Shown: piece by piece, positions 56,752 through 64,000 of the stretch
Layout: every line of letters begins with the position of its first letter
How positions within the stretch are numbered: position 1 is the stretch's first letter
Source of the DNA: Flavobacteriales bacterium
Lineage (GTDB): Bacteria; Bacteroidota; Bacteroidia; Flavobacteriales_D; Crocinitomicaceae
Length of the DNA: 64,000 nucleotides
Assembly: GCA_947460825.1 (NCBI GenBank)
Contig: CANHHA010000001.1
Coordinates: 149,572-213,571, forward strand
Reading direction: 5' to 3'
The notes under the pieces: model-generated
The model's database searches: none
Told to the model about the DNA's origin: nothing
Seen by the model: only the letters and a program-made list of their open reading frames with translations
Program-made: the position numbers and the translations under genes

Positions 56752-56809
56752 TTGTATGTGCTAGGCAATAATTTAAGAACCTTTCGTTGTTCTCTATCCA
56801 AAAGTATTT

Positions 56810-57121
56810 ATGGCGGGATTCATGTATATTCTCAAATGTGCAAACGGAACGTTTTACGTTGGGAGTACAAAGAATTTAATAAGAAGAATTCAAGAACATG
56901 AAACTGGAAATGGAGCTAATCACACGAAGCGTTATGGTCCAGTTGAGCTAGTTTACTTTGAAATATACCAACGGATTGATTTTGCTTATTACCGGGAAAA
57001 ACAAATACAGGGTTGGACTAGAAAAAAGAAACAAGCCCTAATTGATGGAGAATATCCAAACTTAAAATATGCTGCTAAGAAAATCTTTAGAGCCAACTCA
57101 ATAAATCTCCCTGTGGACTGA
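56810..57121 (+). CDS. GIY-YIG family endonuclease associated with palindromic repeats
   Basis: A 103-aa single-domain GIY-YIG nuclease. It has the modified motif MYILKCANGTFYVGST (Tyr6...Tyr16-Val-Gly), Arg26 (NLIRRIQEH), the KRYGPVELVYFE strand and Glu63 in the metal site (YYREKQIQGW). The lysine-rich C-terminus (TRKKKQALI) probably contacts DNA. Its stop TGA lies inside the ACTGAGT core of repeat unit B5. The gene fills the spacer between A4 and B5, where other A-B pairs have only ~11 bp. It is probably the enzyme that acts on the repeats (inference). Confidence 0.88.
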   Translation: MAGFMYILKCANGTFYVGSTKNLIRRIQEHETGNGANHTKRYGPVELVYFEIYQRIDFAYYREKQIQGWTRKKKQALIDGEYPNLKYAAKKIFRANSINLPVD

Positions 57122-57564
57122 GTGGTCCGCCCTGGCGGAGTGTATCAAAGGCCACATAACCATATCGCAGGCTTCGATACGTATGCCACGGCATAATACT
57201 CAGCCTGCTTTTACCTCCCGTGGACTGAGTGGTCCGCCCTGGCGGAATGTATCGAAGGCCACATAACCATATCGCAGGCTTCGATACGTATGCCACGGCA
57301 TAATACTCAGCCTGCTTTTACCTCCCGTGGACTGAGTGACCCGAAGGGTTATATCGAAGGCCACATCATCACATCGCAGGCTTCGATATGCTTCGCACTC
57401 AGCCTGCTTTTACCTCCCCGTGGACTGAGTGACCCGAAGGGTTGTATCGAAGGCCACAACATCACATCGCAGGCTTCGATACGTAAGCCACGGCTTACTA
57501 CTCAGCCTGCTTTTACCTCCCGTGGACTGAGTGGTTCGCTGTGGCGGAGTGTAACGAAGGCCAC
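57113..57564. repeat. Palindromic repeat array, right block (B5-A5-B6-A6-B7-A7-B8-A8-B9)
   Basis: Nine further hairpin units of the same two types. B: 57113-57155, 57220-57262, 57327-57364, 57420-57457, 57522-57564; A: 57167-57208, 57274-57315, 57376-57407, 57469-57510. B7 and B8 use a short inner stem ACCC-GAA-GGGT, and A7 uses TGC-TTC-GCA, while the flanking core is unchanged. The A-B spacer is nearly constant (TTTTACCTCCC). The units fill the 450-bp gap between the GIY-YIG stop and the next gene. Confidence 0.9.
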
Positions 57565-57572
57565 ATATAGAA

Positions 57573-58193
57573 TTAATTCGAATTTGATTGAATATATTGA
57601 ACCCAAGCCCCTTGATATTCCTTGGCCAAGGCTGGTGTTAATTCAATCCCTACAGAAGCAAAGGATTCTCCAGTCATCCAATTTAGAATCCACGAGGCTC
57701 GCCCTGCTATGGTGAAAATATCCTCTTGCATCCCTCCTCCATGCCCATAAAATTTCATCTCACCAGTTCGAATTCGATCCCAAATGATTAAATCGGCGGT
57801 ATTTACCAAGCCAATTTTAGTTTTATTCGACAACCTGCAAATTAAATGCGGAAACACCTCATAGGGATGCGCGAAACACCATGTTTTTGCAGCACATAAT
57901 CTCCAAAACTCCTTTTCCGTTTCGATGATTTCTAGCACACTATTTAAAGAAAATCCGAAGGTATCATTCGAACTATAAAACTTATATTCATGCTGTTCTT
58001 CAATCCAAGCGGATGGCTTTTTGAACGTTTGAGGTAACGAATAGCTCGTTCGAAGGGAATCTTGGTGATTGAAATATAGAAAGGTATCGGCTACAGGTTT
58101 CCAAAAATCGATGGATTCAACGGTGATTTCTTGCTGAGCCGATAACCGAGTCGCAAGAAGAATAAATATACCTACGAATCGAATTTTAATCAT
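57573..58193 (-). CDS. Hypothetical exported protein
   Basis: 206 aa. Signal peptide RFVGIFILLATRLSAQ. The mature part is rich in Trp and aromatic residues (FWRLCAAKTWCFAHPYEVFP; GRASWILNWMTGESFASVG) and contains four Cys; no family recognised. Its ATG overlaps the acs stop (ATGA), so it is translationally coupled to acs, although no functional link is apparent. Confidence 0.65.
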   Translation of the reverse strand: MIKIRFVGIFILLATRLSAQQEITVESIDFWKPVADTFLYFNHQDSLRTSYSLPQTFKKPSAWIEEQHEYKFYSSNDTFGFSLNSVLEIIETEKEFWRLCAAKTWCFAHPYEVFPHLICRLSNKTKIGLVNTADLIIWDRIRTGEMKFYGHGGGMQEDIFTIAGRASWILNWMTGESFASVGIELTPALAKEYQGAWVQYIQSNSN

Positions 58194-60106
58194 TGTTTAG
58201 CCCGCTGAATAATCTCATCCACCACCCCAGGATCTAGTAAGGTACTTGTATCTCCGAGGTTTGAAACCTCCCCTTCAGCAATCTTCCGTAAAATTCTACG
58301 CATGATTTTACCGCTTCGCGTTTTTGGTAAACCCGGCACCACCAAGATGCGGTCAGGCTTCGCAATGGGACCAATTTCTTTCGATACTGTGGAGAGTACC
58401 TCAGATTGAATTACATGGGGATCAAAGGAACCACCATCCAAAATCACGTATGCAAAAATTCCTTGTCCTTTGATTTCGTGTGGATAACCCACCACCGCAC
58501 TTTCAATGACGCGGTCATGCATATTGATTGCATTTTCCACTTCCGCCGTTCCAATACGATGACCACTCACATTCAATACGTCGTCCACCCTACCCGTAAT
58601 TCTATACATACCCTCCGCATCACGCATGCACCCATCCCCTGTGAAATATTTCTCTGCGTACACCGAAAAATACGTCTGACGACAACGCTCATGGTCGTTA
58701 TACGTGGTTCGAATCATTCCAGGCCATGGGAATTTTATACATAAATTTCCATTGACATCATTTCCTTGTATTTCTTCTCCTTGATCATCTACCAAACAGG
58801 GTTGGATGCCAGGCAAAGGCAAGGTCGCATAGCAAGGTTTGGCGGGAGTTACACCGGCTAAATTTGAGATCATGATACCTCCTGTTTCTGTTTGCCACCA
58901 CGTATCTACAATCGGACACTTATTTTTTCCGATGTTATCGTCATACCAATGCCACGCCTCCTCATTGATGGGCTCACCCACCGAACCGAGCACCTTCAAG
59001 GAACTCAAATCCTTTCCTTCAATGAAATCCGTACCGAATCCCATTAAACTACGAATGGCTGTAGGCGCCGTATAAAGTATGTCTACCTTATGTTTTGCAA
59101 CGACATCCCAAAATCGGCCGGCATCGGGCCATGTAGGCACCCCTTCAAACATTAACGAGGTTGCTCCAGCACTCAAGGGACCATAAATGATGTAACTATG
59201 TCCGGTTATCCAACCAATATCTGCCGTACAAAAATGCACTTGTCCGGGTTGATATTGAAACACATTCACGAAGGTATAATTGGCCCAAACCATATACCCC
59301 GCTGTCGTATGCACTACGCCTTTCGGTTTGCCCGTAGAGCCCGATGTATAAAGAATAAACAACGGATCTTCAGCTTCCATGGCTTCTGCGGGTACATTCC
59401 AATTCCCTTCGTTTGCTACCCGATCCATTTCGTTATGCCACCAAAAATCTCGTCCTGCCTGCATGGCACATGCCGTTTTCGTACGCTCATAAACGATCAC
59501 AGTTGCTACGGAATTGCTAGTTTTCAAAGCCTCATCCACGACCGCTTTTAAAGGAATATCCTTTGCACCCCGGTAGGCTCCATCGCAGGTTACGATGCAG
59601 GTTGCGCCGGCATCCGCGACACGATCCGCTATGGCTTGCGCAGAAAATCCACCAAAAATAATGGAATGAATTGCTCCAATGCGAGCGCAGGCCAAGGTGG
59701 CAATGGCTAATTCTGGAATCATTCCCATGTAGAGGCATACGCGGTCGCCTTTTTGCACCCCATGGTTGAGCAGTACCCGCGCGAATTGATTCACTAAGTG
59801 GTGGAGTTCCGTGTAGGAAATGGCACGAGAGGCTTCCTCCGGATTATTGGATTCCCAAAGAATTGCTGTCGTATTGCCCTGGGTAGCCAAATGACGGTCT
59901 AGGCAATTTTCTGTAATGTTGAGTTGCGCTCCATCAAACCAGCGTACATCGGGGTCGGAAAAATTCCAGTGAAGGACCTTATCCCATGGTTTTTTCCATT
60001 GGAAATTCGCAGCGATGGATGCCCAAAAAGATTCGGGATTATCTATGCTATGTTGATAGGCGTCCTGGTATTGTTGAAAGGTCTGAAGTTGGTATGGATA
60101 TGACAT
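58190..60106 (-). CDS. acs: Acetyl-CoA synthetase
   Basis: A 638-aa AMP-forming acyl-CoA synthetase. The acetate-type N-terminus (FNWKPWDKVL-like FQWKKPWDKVLHWNFSD), the P-loop LYTSGSTGKPKGVVHT, TWWQTETGG with the acetate-pocket Trp, and the C-terminal lysine in LPKTRSGKIMRRILRKI (the usual acetylation site) are all present. Activates acetate to acetyl-CoA. Single promoter region shared with the divergent ssrA. Confidence 0.97.
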   Translation of the reverse strand: MSYPYQLQTFQQYQDAYQHSIDNPESFWASIAANFQWKKPWDKVLHWNFSDPDVRWFDGAQLNITENCLDRHLATQGNTTAILWESNNPEEASRAISYTELHHLVNQFARVLLNHGVQKGDRVCLYMGMIPELAIATLACARIGAIHSIIFGGFSAQAIADRVADAGATCIVTCDGAYRGAKDIPLKAVVDEALKTSNSVATVIVYERTKTACAMQAGRDFWWHNEMDRVANEGNWNVPAEAMEAEDPLFILYTSGSTGKPKGVVHTTAGYMVWANYTFVNVFQYQPGQVHFCTADIGWITGHSYIIYGPLSAGATSLMFEGVPTWPDAGRFWDVVAKHKVDILYTAPTAIRSLMGFGTDFIEGKDLSSLKVLGSVGEPINEEAWHWYDDNIGKNKCPIVDTWWQTETGGIMISNLAGVTPAKPCYATLPLPGIQPCLVDDQGEEIQGNDVNGNLCIKFPWPGMIRTTYNDHERCRQTYFSVYAEKYFTGDGCMRDAEGMYRITGRVDDVLNVSGHRIGTAEVENAINMHDRVIESAVVGYPHEIKGQGIFAYVILDGGSFDPHVIQSEVLSTVSKEIGPIAKPDRILVVPGLPKTRSGKIMRRILRKIAEGEVSNLGDTSTLLDPGVVDEIIQRAKQ

Positions 60107-60177
60107 AAAAAGGTACTTAGTTTTCCTAAAATTAATTAAATCAGTTCAAACAATGTTATAACCCACTCAAAAGCGCG

Positions 60178-60185
60178 TAACTTTG
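60178..60185 (+). promoter_or_regulatory. Candidate -7 box of ssrA
   Basis: TAACTTTG fits TAnnTTTG, 33 bases before the mature tmRNA 5' end, leaving a short leader for RNase P to remove. Confidence 0.5.
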
Positions 60186-60218
60186 TACCAGTTGCTGTAG
60201 CGAAGCAATACGTTCTTT

Positions 60219-60618
60219 GGGGTCGACATTGGATTTGACAGCGATAGCGGCAGTCAGGTGTCAGCATGCAGAGGGTTGTGGTGAACCTCTTTAATATCTT
60301 GTCACAAACAATAAATGACAATACGTCATACGCACTTGCTGCTTAATTAACGGAATGTTAGTTGGCTTAATTCAACTGAAGCACAGTAGGTTGAACAAGT
60401 ACCTTCGGTAGGCGACGGCCCGTTTCGCTTACCAATCGAAGGTTCATCCCATCGGGCTGGTAAACGTGAGGCTACTAAGCGGTTACGAGAATTCAGTGGC
60501 TAAGTCCGAGACCGGGTGTTCCTGTCCAATTTCGGATCGAAAAATCAATCAGGAAATAAGCATGTAGAAAGCTTGAGTTCCCATTGTTTGGACGAGGGTT
60601 CGAACCCCTCCGACTCCA
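60219..60618 (+). ncRNA. ssrA: Transfer-messenger RNA
   Basis: The 5' end GGGGTCGACATTGGATTTGA pairs with the 3' end CGACTCC (one G-U) to form the acceptor stem; the T-arm is GGGTTCGAACCCC. CCA is not encoded directly. The tag reading frame ends AAT-ACG-TCA-TAC-GCA-CTT-GCT-GCT-TAA (NTSYALAA-stop at 60344-60346), with GAC at 60317 a likely resume codon (tag DNTSYALAA). Length ~400 nt. It tags proteins from stalled ribosomes with SmpB (23.5 kb). Its 3' end is the junction with the serine-recombinase element. Confidence 0.95.
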
Positions 60619-62140
60619 CTCCACAGGAAAGCACGCCAAAATCGGTGTGCTTTTCTTTTTTGCCCCCTCCAGAAGTCTTGTCAGCGTTGAGTATCAGAGA
60701 AACCACCCGATTCATTTCGAGGGTTCGAACTGAATTTTTCTCATATACCATCTTCCGAGGAAATATCGAACCAATTATACGTTGCTTTGTTGCTGTATCT
60801 CTTTGTATGTATAGGTTTTCGATGTTTGAAAGCAGTTCGATACACCCATCAATTTTGGATTCAATATTTAGTAAAGTGTTACTTAATTTATTCAATTCTC
60901 TTGTTGAATTTGTGATAGATGTTTCGATTTCGATTTTAATTTCTTTGTATTCTGTAGACGTAATTTCGCCATCGAGCATAAGTCCACGAGCATTTGTCGA
61001 GCGAAGATTTTGCTTCGTAATTTCTTTTTGAATTTTATCAATTTCTGTTTTGCTATCTTGGTTGTTCTTCTTCATTTTACCTTTGATGATAGCACCTAAT
61101 AATTGAAGTCGTTTTGCTTTGAATTTCAGTTCGCTCAATAGGTTAACAAAAGCACTATTTACCACTTCTGCTTTTTGTCTTTCTTTACAACCATTCGAAC
61201 AGTGATAATAAGGGTAATAATCACCTCTCCTTCCTCTTGAGGAAGATGCGGTAAGTGTCAAACCACATTGAGGACAAATTAAATGTCCACGCAAAGGGAA
61301 TTCGTCACGAAGCAATTTGAAAGTTTTAGGAACTTTTCTTTTACGACCTTCAAGAATATCTTGACAAGCGAAAAACACATTCTCATCAATAATTCCTTCA
61401 TGCTGTCCGTTGACCCATTCTTCAGGTTCATTCTTATGAGCAGGGACACAAATTTGTCCAATGTAAACTTTATTGCGAAGCATTTTCCAGAAAGCATTTT
61501 TACTGCTTTTCAAGCCCTTTTGATTCATTTTCTTTCGTAAATCGTCTATACTATAAAGTCCAGTAGAAAAATCTTCAAATGCTTGTTTAACTAGTCGCTC
61601 AGTATCACCGCCTTCAGGAGAAATAATTGGCCGATTGGATTCATTGCGTTTGTTTTTATAACCTATTGGACAACCACCAAGCCAGCGACCTTCTTTCTTT
61701 CCCCTTCTCATTCCATTAAAGATATTAAGGGCTCTGCGATCGTTGTCAACTTCAGGAGTTGTAAGGTAGATTGCGAGCATTACCTTTTGCTCAGGAATCT
61801 CTAAGTCTAAAGGCTGTTCCATTGCCCTTGCTTCCACATTCAATTTTTTAAGTTTCGCTATTTCAGCGTATGCTTCAGTGGCATTACGAGAAAAACGATC
61901 CCATTTTAAAAAGTAGATATAGTTAACCGAATTTTTATTTGCTTTTAGGAAGGCCATTATTTTCTTCCATTCAGGTCGATCAAAAGATTTACCACTTTCA
62001 TCATCGTGGTAAAATCCTACAACGTCAATATTTTTGTTCTCACAGTACTTATACAGTTTTTCTTTTTGATCAGTTGGACTGTATCCGTTGTTCTGCTCGT
62101 CCGTTGACACCCTTGTGTAAATAATCGCTCTTTCGTTCAT
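60545..62140 (-). CDS. Large serine recombinase (integrase) of an element at ssrA
   Basis: 531 aa. The resolvase-type catalytic domain begins IIYTRVSTDEQ with Ser12 as nucleophile and includes FLKWDRFSRN (Arg pair). Recombinase domain GRWLGGCPIGYKNKRN; zinc ribbon LICPQCGLTLTAS...YYHCSNGC (about 298-330); a long coiled coil (about 350-445). The last ~30 residues (GVESEGFEPSSKQW) are the antisense of the terminator and tmRNA 3' end, so this tail depends on the integration site; the native end may differ. Probable integrase/excisionase of the element extending right. Confidence 0.88.
   Translation of the reverse strand: MNERAIIYTRVSTDEQNNGYSPTDQKEKLYKYCENKNIDVVGFYHDDESGKSFDRPEWKKIMAFLKANKNSVNYIYFLKWDRFSRNATEAYAEIAKLKKLNVEARAMEQPLDLEIPEQKVMLAIYLTTPEVDNDRRALNIFNGMRRGKKEGRWLGGCPIGYKNKRNESNRPIISPEGGDTERLVKQAFEDFSTGLYSIDDLRKKMNQKGLKSSKNAFWKMLRNKVYIGQICVPAHKNEPEEWVNGQHEGIIDENVFFACQDILEGRKRKVPKTFKLLRDEFPLRGHLICPQCGLTLTASSSRGRRGDYYPYYHCSNGCKERQKAEVVNSAFVNLLSELKFKAKRLQLLGAIIKGKMKKNNQDSKTEIDKIQKEITKQNLRSTNARGLMLDGEITSTEYKEIKIEIETSITNSTRELNKLSNTLLNIESKIDGCIELLSNIENLYIQRDTATKQRIIGSIFPRKMVYEKNSVRTLEMNRVVSLILNADKTSGGGKKEKHTDFGVLSCGVESEGFEPSSKQWELKLSTCLFPD
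60628..60660 (+). terminator. Intrinsic terminator after ssrA
   Basis: AAAGCAC(G)CC and GG(T)GTGCTTT form a 10-bp stem with one G-T pair around a 6-base loop, ending TTTTCTTTTT. It lies 9 bases after the tmRNA end and is overlapped on the other strand by the recombinase C-terminus. Confidence 0.8.
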
Positions 62141-62309
62141 TGTTTTTCTTTTTTCTAATTTTTTTCACTGGTAGTTCTGAGAAATCAGTCGATTCTATGA
62201 TTAGTTCGGCAAACACCGAAAGCCAATCTCTCATTTCCAAAATTTCATTATCTGTCAATCCATCTGCTTCTTTGGATAGTATTTCTTTACATTGTTTTAG
62301 TGTTAACAT
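62070..62309 (-). CDS. Small ORF upstream of and overlapping the recombinase
   Basis: 79 aa. It reads LTLKQCKEILSKEADGLTDN then EILEMRDWLSVFAELII, a helical acidic N-terminus with a basic tail (KKIRKKKNNERKSD). It overlaps the recombinase start by 71 bp, suggesting translational coupling. Similar small proteins often precede serine recombinases in Bacteroidota elements (from memory). Could be a directionality or regulatory factor; unproven. Confidence 0.6.
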   Translation of the reverse strand: MLTLKQCKEILSKEADGLTDNEILEMRDWLSVFAELIIESTDFSELPVKKIRKKKNNERKSDYLHKGVNGRAEQRIQSN

Positions 62310-62311
62310 TG

Positions 62312-62328
62312 AGTTGCTAAATGCAACT
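62312..62328. promoter_or_regulatory. 6-5-6 inverted repeat at the integrase operon start
   Basis: AGTTGC-TAAAT-GCAACT is a perfect dyad two bases upstream of the small ORF's ATG (62309). It could be an operator for the MerR-like protein encoded next door, or a hairpin limiting translation. Confidence 0.45.
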
Positions 62329-62384
62329 AAAAGCCATTTCTTTGGGTTTTAATTTGTGTTTACTTTAGAGCCGAATATCGGGTC

Positions 62385-63332
62385 TTAAATCCTTGTTTTG
62401 TTTTTAAAATATAGATTCTTGTCATTGCGGAATTTAATTGTCACTTCAGAATATTCGTTTAAGCCCAAAATCCGTTTAACTTCCTTTGCTTTTTGATCTA
62501 AAATATTCCCATCCTTTTCAATTTCAATAATTATTGTTTCCTTCTTACTTTCCAATTTAATGGTTATTTCCTTAAAGTCTCTTTTGCGAATTGCCTCTAT
62601 TACCTTCATCTCTTTTAGGTCAAGAAGATTTATTGACACGGCAGTTTTTTCCGTTTTAGCATCATCAAGAAATTCTTCGATAATACTTCTTACTGGAATG
62701 AACAAGCATGGCTTTTCAAAATAAGGTTCAACAAACGATTCGAATTCGGCCATGGTTTTAATTGAAAAATAGCCTACGTCATATTCATCTTCTCCTTTAG
62801 ATAATGTAATATATCCTTTATCATTTTTAAGAAGCAATCCCATAACTAGATTTCCAATAAGGGTTTGATAAATCTCGAATTCTTCTGGTGAACTATTAAT
62901 TTCTTCCTCGACCAAATCCAGAGCCCGAATAATTTCGCTGATTTTCTCTTCACTGAAGTTACTCTCACGCAGAAACTCAATATAGTCGTCTTTCTCAGTA
63001 ATGAGGATGTCCATGTAATTTGAAAACAGTTTTTCTTTGGTTTCCTTAATTTTCTCAAAAGGAACACCATAATCTCGCAGAATTACAATAATCTTAATCC
63101 ATAAGTATTCAATAAGGTTTATTTTAATCCAACCTTTTTTAGATTCATCAACTCCAAAACTTTCAATCAAACCAGATTTTTTCCAATAGAAATAAGTTCT
63201 TGCTGGAACACCTGTCATAGATAAATTCATTATTGGTTCATAGAGTTTAGGATAGACTTTTTCAATCGCTTGGAGAGTAAATCCATGATCATTAATTATC
63301 TGTTCTAATTCTTTTAAATTATCATTACTCAT
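62385..63332 (-). CDS. MerR-like DNA-binding regulator of the integrative element
   Basis: 315 aa. Residues about 40-95 look like a MerR-type winged helix (TGVPARTYFYWKKSGLIESF; GWIKINLIEYLWIKIIVILR then DYGVPFEKIKE). The remaining ~200 residues are mixed alpha/beta, without a known effector domain I can name. It is AT-rich, divergent from the next gene and co-directional with the recombinase, so it may control excision. No Cys metal-binding loop is visible. Confidence 0.65.
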   Translation of the reverse strand: MSNDNLKELEQIINDHGFTLQAIEKVYPKLYEPIMNLSMTGVPARTYFYWKKSGLIESFGVDESKKGWIKINLIEYLWIKIIVILRDYGVPFEKIKETKEKLFSNYMDILITEKDDYIEFLRESNFSEEKISEIIRALDLVEEEINSSPEEFEIYQTLIGNLVMGLLLKNDKGYITLSKGEDEYDVGYFSIKTMAEFESFVEPYFEKPCLFIPVRSIIEEFLDDAKTEKTAVSINLLDLKEMKVIEAIRKRDFKEITIKLESKKETIIIEIEKDGNILDQKAKEVKRILGLNEYSEVTIKFRNDKNLYFKNKTRI

Positions 63333-63354
63333 ATATTTTTATTTAAACATCGCA

Positions 63355-63362
63355 CAAATATA
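63355..63362 (-). promoter_or_regulatory. Candidate -7 box of the MerR-like gene
   Basis: The minus strand reads TATATTTG, fitting TAnnTTTG, 22 bases before the ATG at 63332. Confidence 0.45.
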
Positions 63363-63374
63363 CATTTTATTTTG

Positions 63375-63382
63375 TATGTTTG
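63375..63382 (+). promoter_or_regulatory. Candidate -7 box of the rightward element gene
   Basis: TATGTTTG fits TAnnTTTG and ends four bases before the ATG at 63387. With the box at 63355-63362 it makes a tight divergent promoter pair. Confidence 0.45.
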
Positions 63383-63386
63383 TCGA

Positions 63387-63863
63387 ATGAAAGCAAAAAA
63401 TTTATTAAAAGCAAAAATTGAAAGGCTATATCGGATGGACAAAGAATCCGATCGCTACCGTGTTTGTCTTAATGATGGAGCAGAATTTATGGCCAATGAC
63501 AGAAGAGAGAAACATTGTTGCCCTGAATGTGCTGATGAATATAGCAACGAAAAGAAAAGATTAGCCAAATTAGAAGAGCAACAAAGTCTAATCGAAACAG
63601 AGGAAGTTTTGAACGAAATTATTGAACAAATTAATAATGAAGAAAAAAACCTTAAGATTTTAGATCAATTTCATTTGAAAGCCAATGGCTCAAAATTTAA
63701 TATGGATTATTTATCTTCCATTGGATTCGATTTTTTTTCTTACAATGGAAAAGGTGAACTTTTCAATATTGATCCGCAACTTAATTGCCATTTTATCCAA
63801 ATTGGAAGTTACAGACTTTACAGGGTCGAATTTTCAGAAGTATTAATTAAAAAAATCATATAA
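63387..63863 (+). CDS. Hypothetical protein with a zinc-ribbon-like segment
   Basis: 158 aa from the ATG at 63387 (MKAKNLL), preferred over the TTG at 63372, which overlaps the promoter. YRVCLNDGAEFMANDRREKH then CCPECADEY gives C-x(n)-CCPEC, a possible zinc-binding module. A coiled-coil follows (KKRLAKLEEQQSLIETEEVL) and then a small beta-rich end. Probably the first gene of the element's rightward operon. Function unknown. Confidence 0.6.
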   Translation: MKAKNLLKAKIERLYRMDKESDRYRVCLNDGAEFMANDRREKHCCPECADEYSNEKKRLAKLEEQQSLIETEEVLNEIIEQINNEEKNLKILDQFHLKANGSKFNMDYLSSIGFDFFSYNGKGELFNIDPQLNCHFIQIGSYRLYRVEFSEVLIKKII

Positions 63864-63874
63864 ATCAATTTACA

Positions 63875-64000
63875 ATGTTAAACTACAACACTATAAACGA
63901 TCTTTTCGGTGCTCCATTAAATACAGTTGGAAGACCTAACGTCCCATTCAAACTGAAAACTTGGCATGTTGTCGGTGGTCTAGTTGTTGCATACGTTTTA
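63875..64000 (+). CDS. 5' end of a gene cut by the window edge
   Basis: An ATG 11 bases after the previous stop opens MLNYNTINDLFGAPLNTVGR and later TWHVVGGLVVAYVL. The last residues are hydrophobic and could be a membrane segment. 42 codons are visible; identity unknown. Confidence 0.5.
   Translation, partial: MLNYNTINDLFGAPLNTVGRPNVPFKLKTWHVVGGLVVAYVL

Noticed and set aside
56397-57564. CRISPR array
   Set aside because: Units are inverted, vary in length (32-43 bp) with covarying inner stems, the spacers are near-identical rather than unique, and no cas genes are nearby.
57087-57715. ORFs 57087..57296 (-) and 57290..57715 (+)
   Set aside because: They are made of the repeat units themselves (the predicted peptides are internally repetitive) and run into the next gene antisense; chance open frames.
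60516-61031. 171-aa plus-strand ORF over the tmRNA 3' end
   Set aside because: Antisense shadow of the recombinase and tmRNA; composition and phase follow the recombinase gene.

Overview
The window looks like a chromosomal segment of a member of the Bacteroidota, most likely Flavobacteriales (a Crocinitomicaceae/Fluviicola-like lineage is my guess, not shown). The signs are: two large secreted proteins with C-terminal type IX secretion (T9SS) sorting domains; a GldL/GldM-related membrane protein; several candidate promoters with the Bacteroidota -7 box TAnnTTTG; almost no Shine-Dalgarno sequences; TTG/GTG starts; DUF6428 in the arsenic operon; and a tmRNA tag ending in YALAA.

Layout. 0-19 kb is a surface polysaccharide (O-antigen type) locus. 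It holds HisH2/HisF2-type acetamidino-sugar proteins, a GT4 enzyme, a disrupted patch of glycosyltransferase fragments around a GldL/GldM-like gene, gmd-fcl for GDP-L-fucose on the plus strand, and a 12-kb minus-strand operon running wzm-wzt-aminotransferase-acetyltransferase-seven glycosyltransferases-two FkbM methyltransferases. The middle of that operon (about 9.1-14.3 kb) looks more AT-rich than its flanks and was probably acquired. 19-46 kb is mostly core and housekeeping: a T9SS protein, a LolA-like protein, smpB, recR, an LptF/G permease with two glycosyltransferases, an M50 protease, ffh, an amino-acid permease, uvrA, GNAT, SIMPL, small lipoproteins and an exported katG. 42.3-46.1 kb is an arsenic operon (arsR-DUF6428-acr3-arsC) whose last gene has been invaded: a DUF1016/YhcG-type nuclease gene lies between two copies of the arsC 3' end. 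46.5-56.4 kb carries a secreted M43 metalloprotease, NAD-malic enzyme, an SDR and a TetR-TolC-EmrA-EmrB efflux operon. 56.4-57.6 kb is an array of 16 palindromic repeat units with a GIY-YIG nuclease gene sitting exactly in the spacer between two units. Then come a hypothetical gene coupled to acs, tmRNA (ssrA), and from 60.5 kb to the right edge the start of an integrative element. That element has a large serine recombinase facing the tmRNA 3' end, a MerR-like regulator and small unknown genes, and it continues beyond the window.

The points most worth follow-up are (1) the GIY-YIG gene and its covarying palindromes, which look like a REP/MITE-like family with its autonomous copy; (2) a single protein that appears to join GldL-like membrane hairpins to a GldM-like periplasmic domain; (3) the arsC-targeted nuclease insertion; and (4) the serine-recombinase element at ssrA. 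All family assignments come from reading motifs by eye; no database search was possible.
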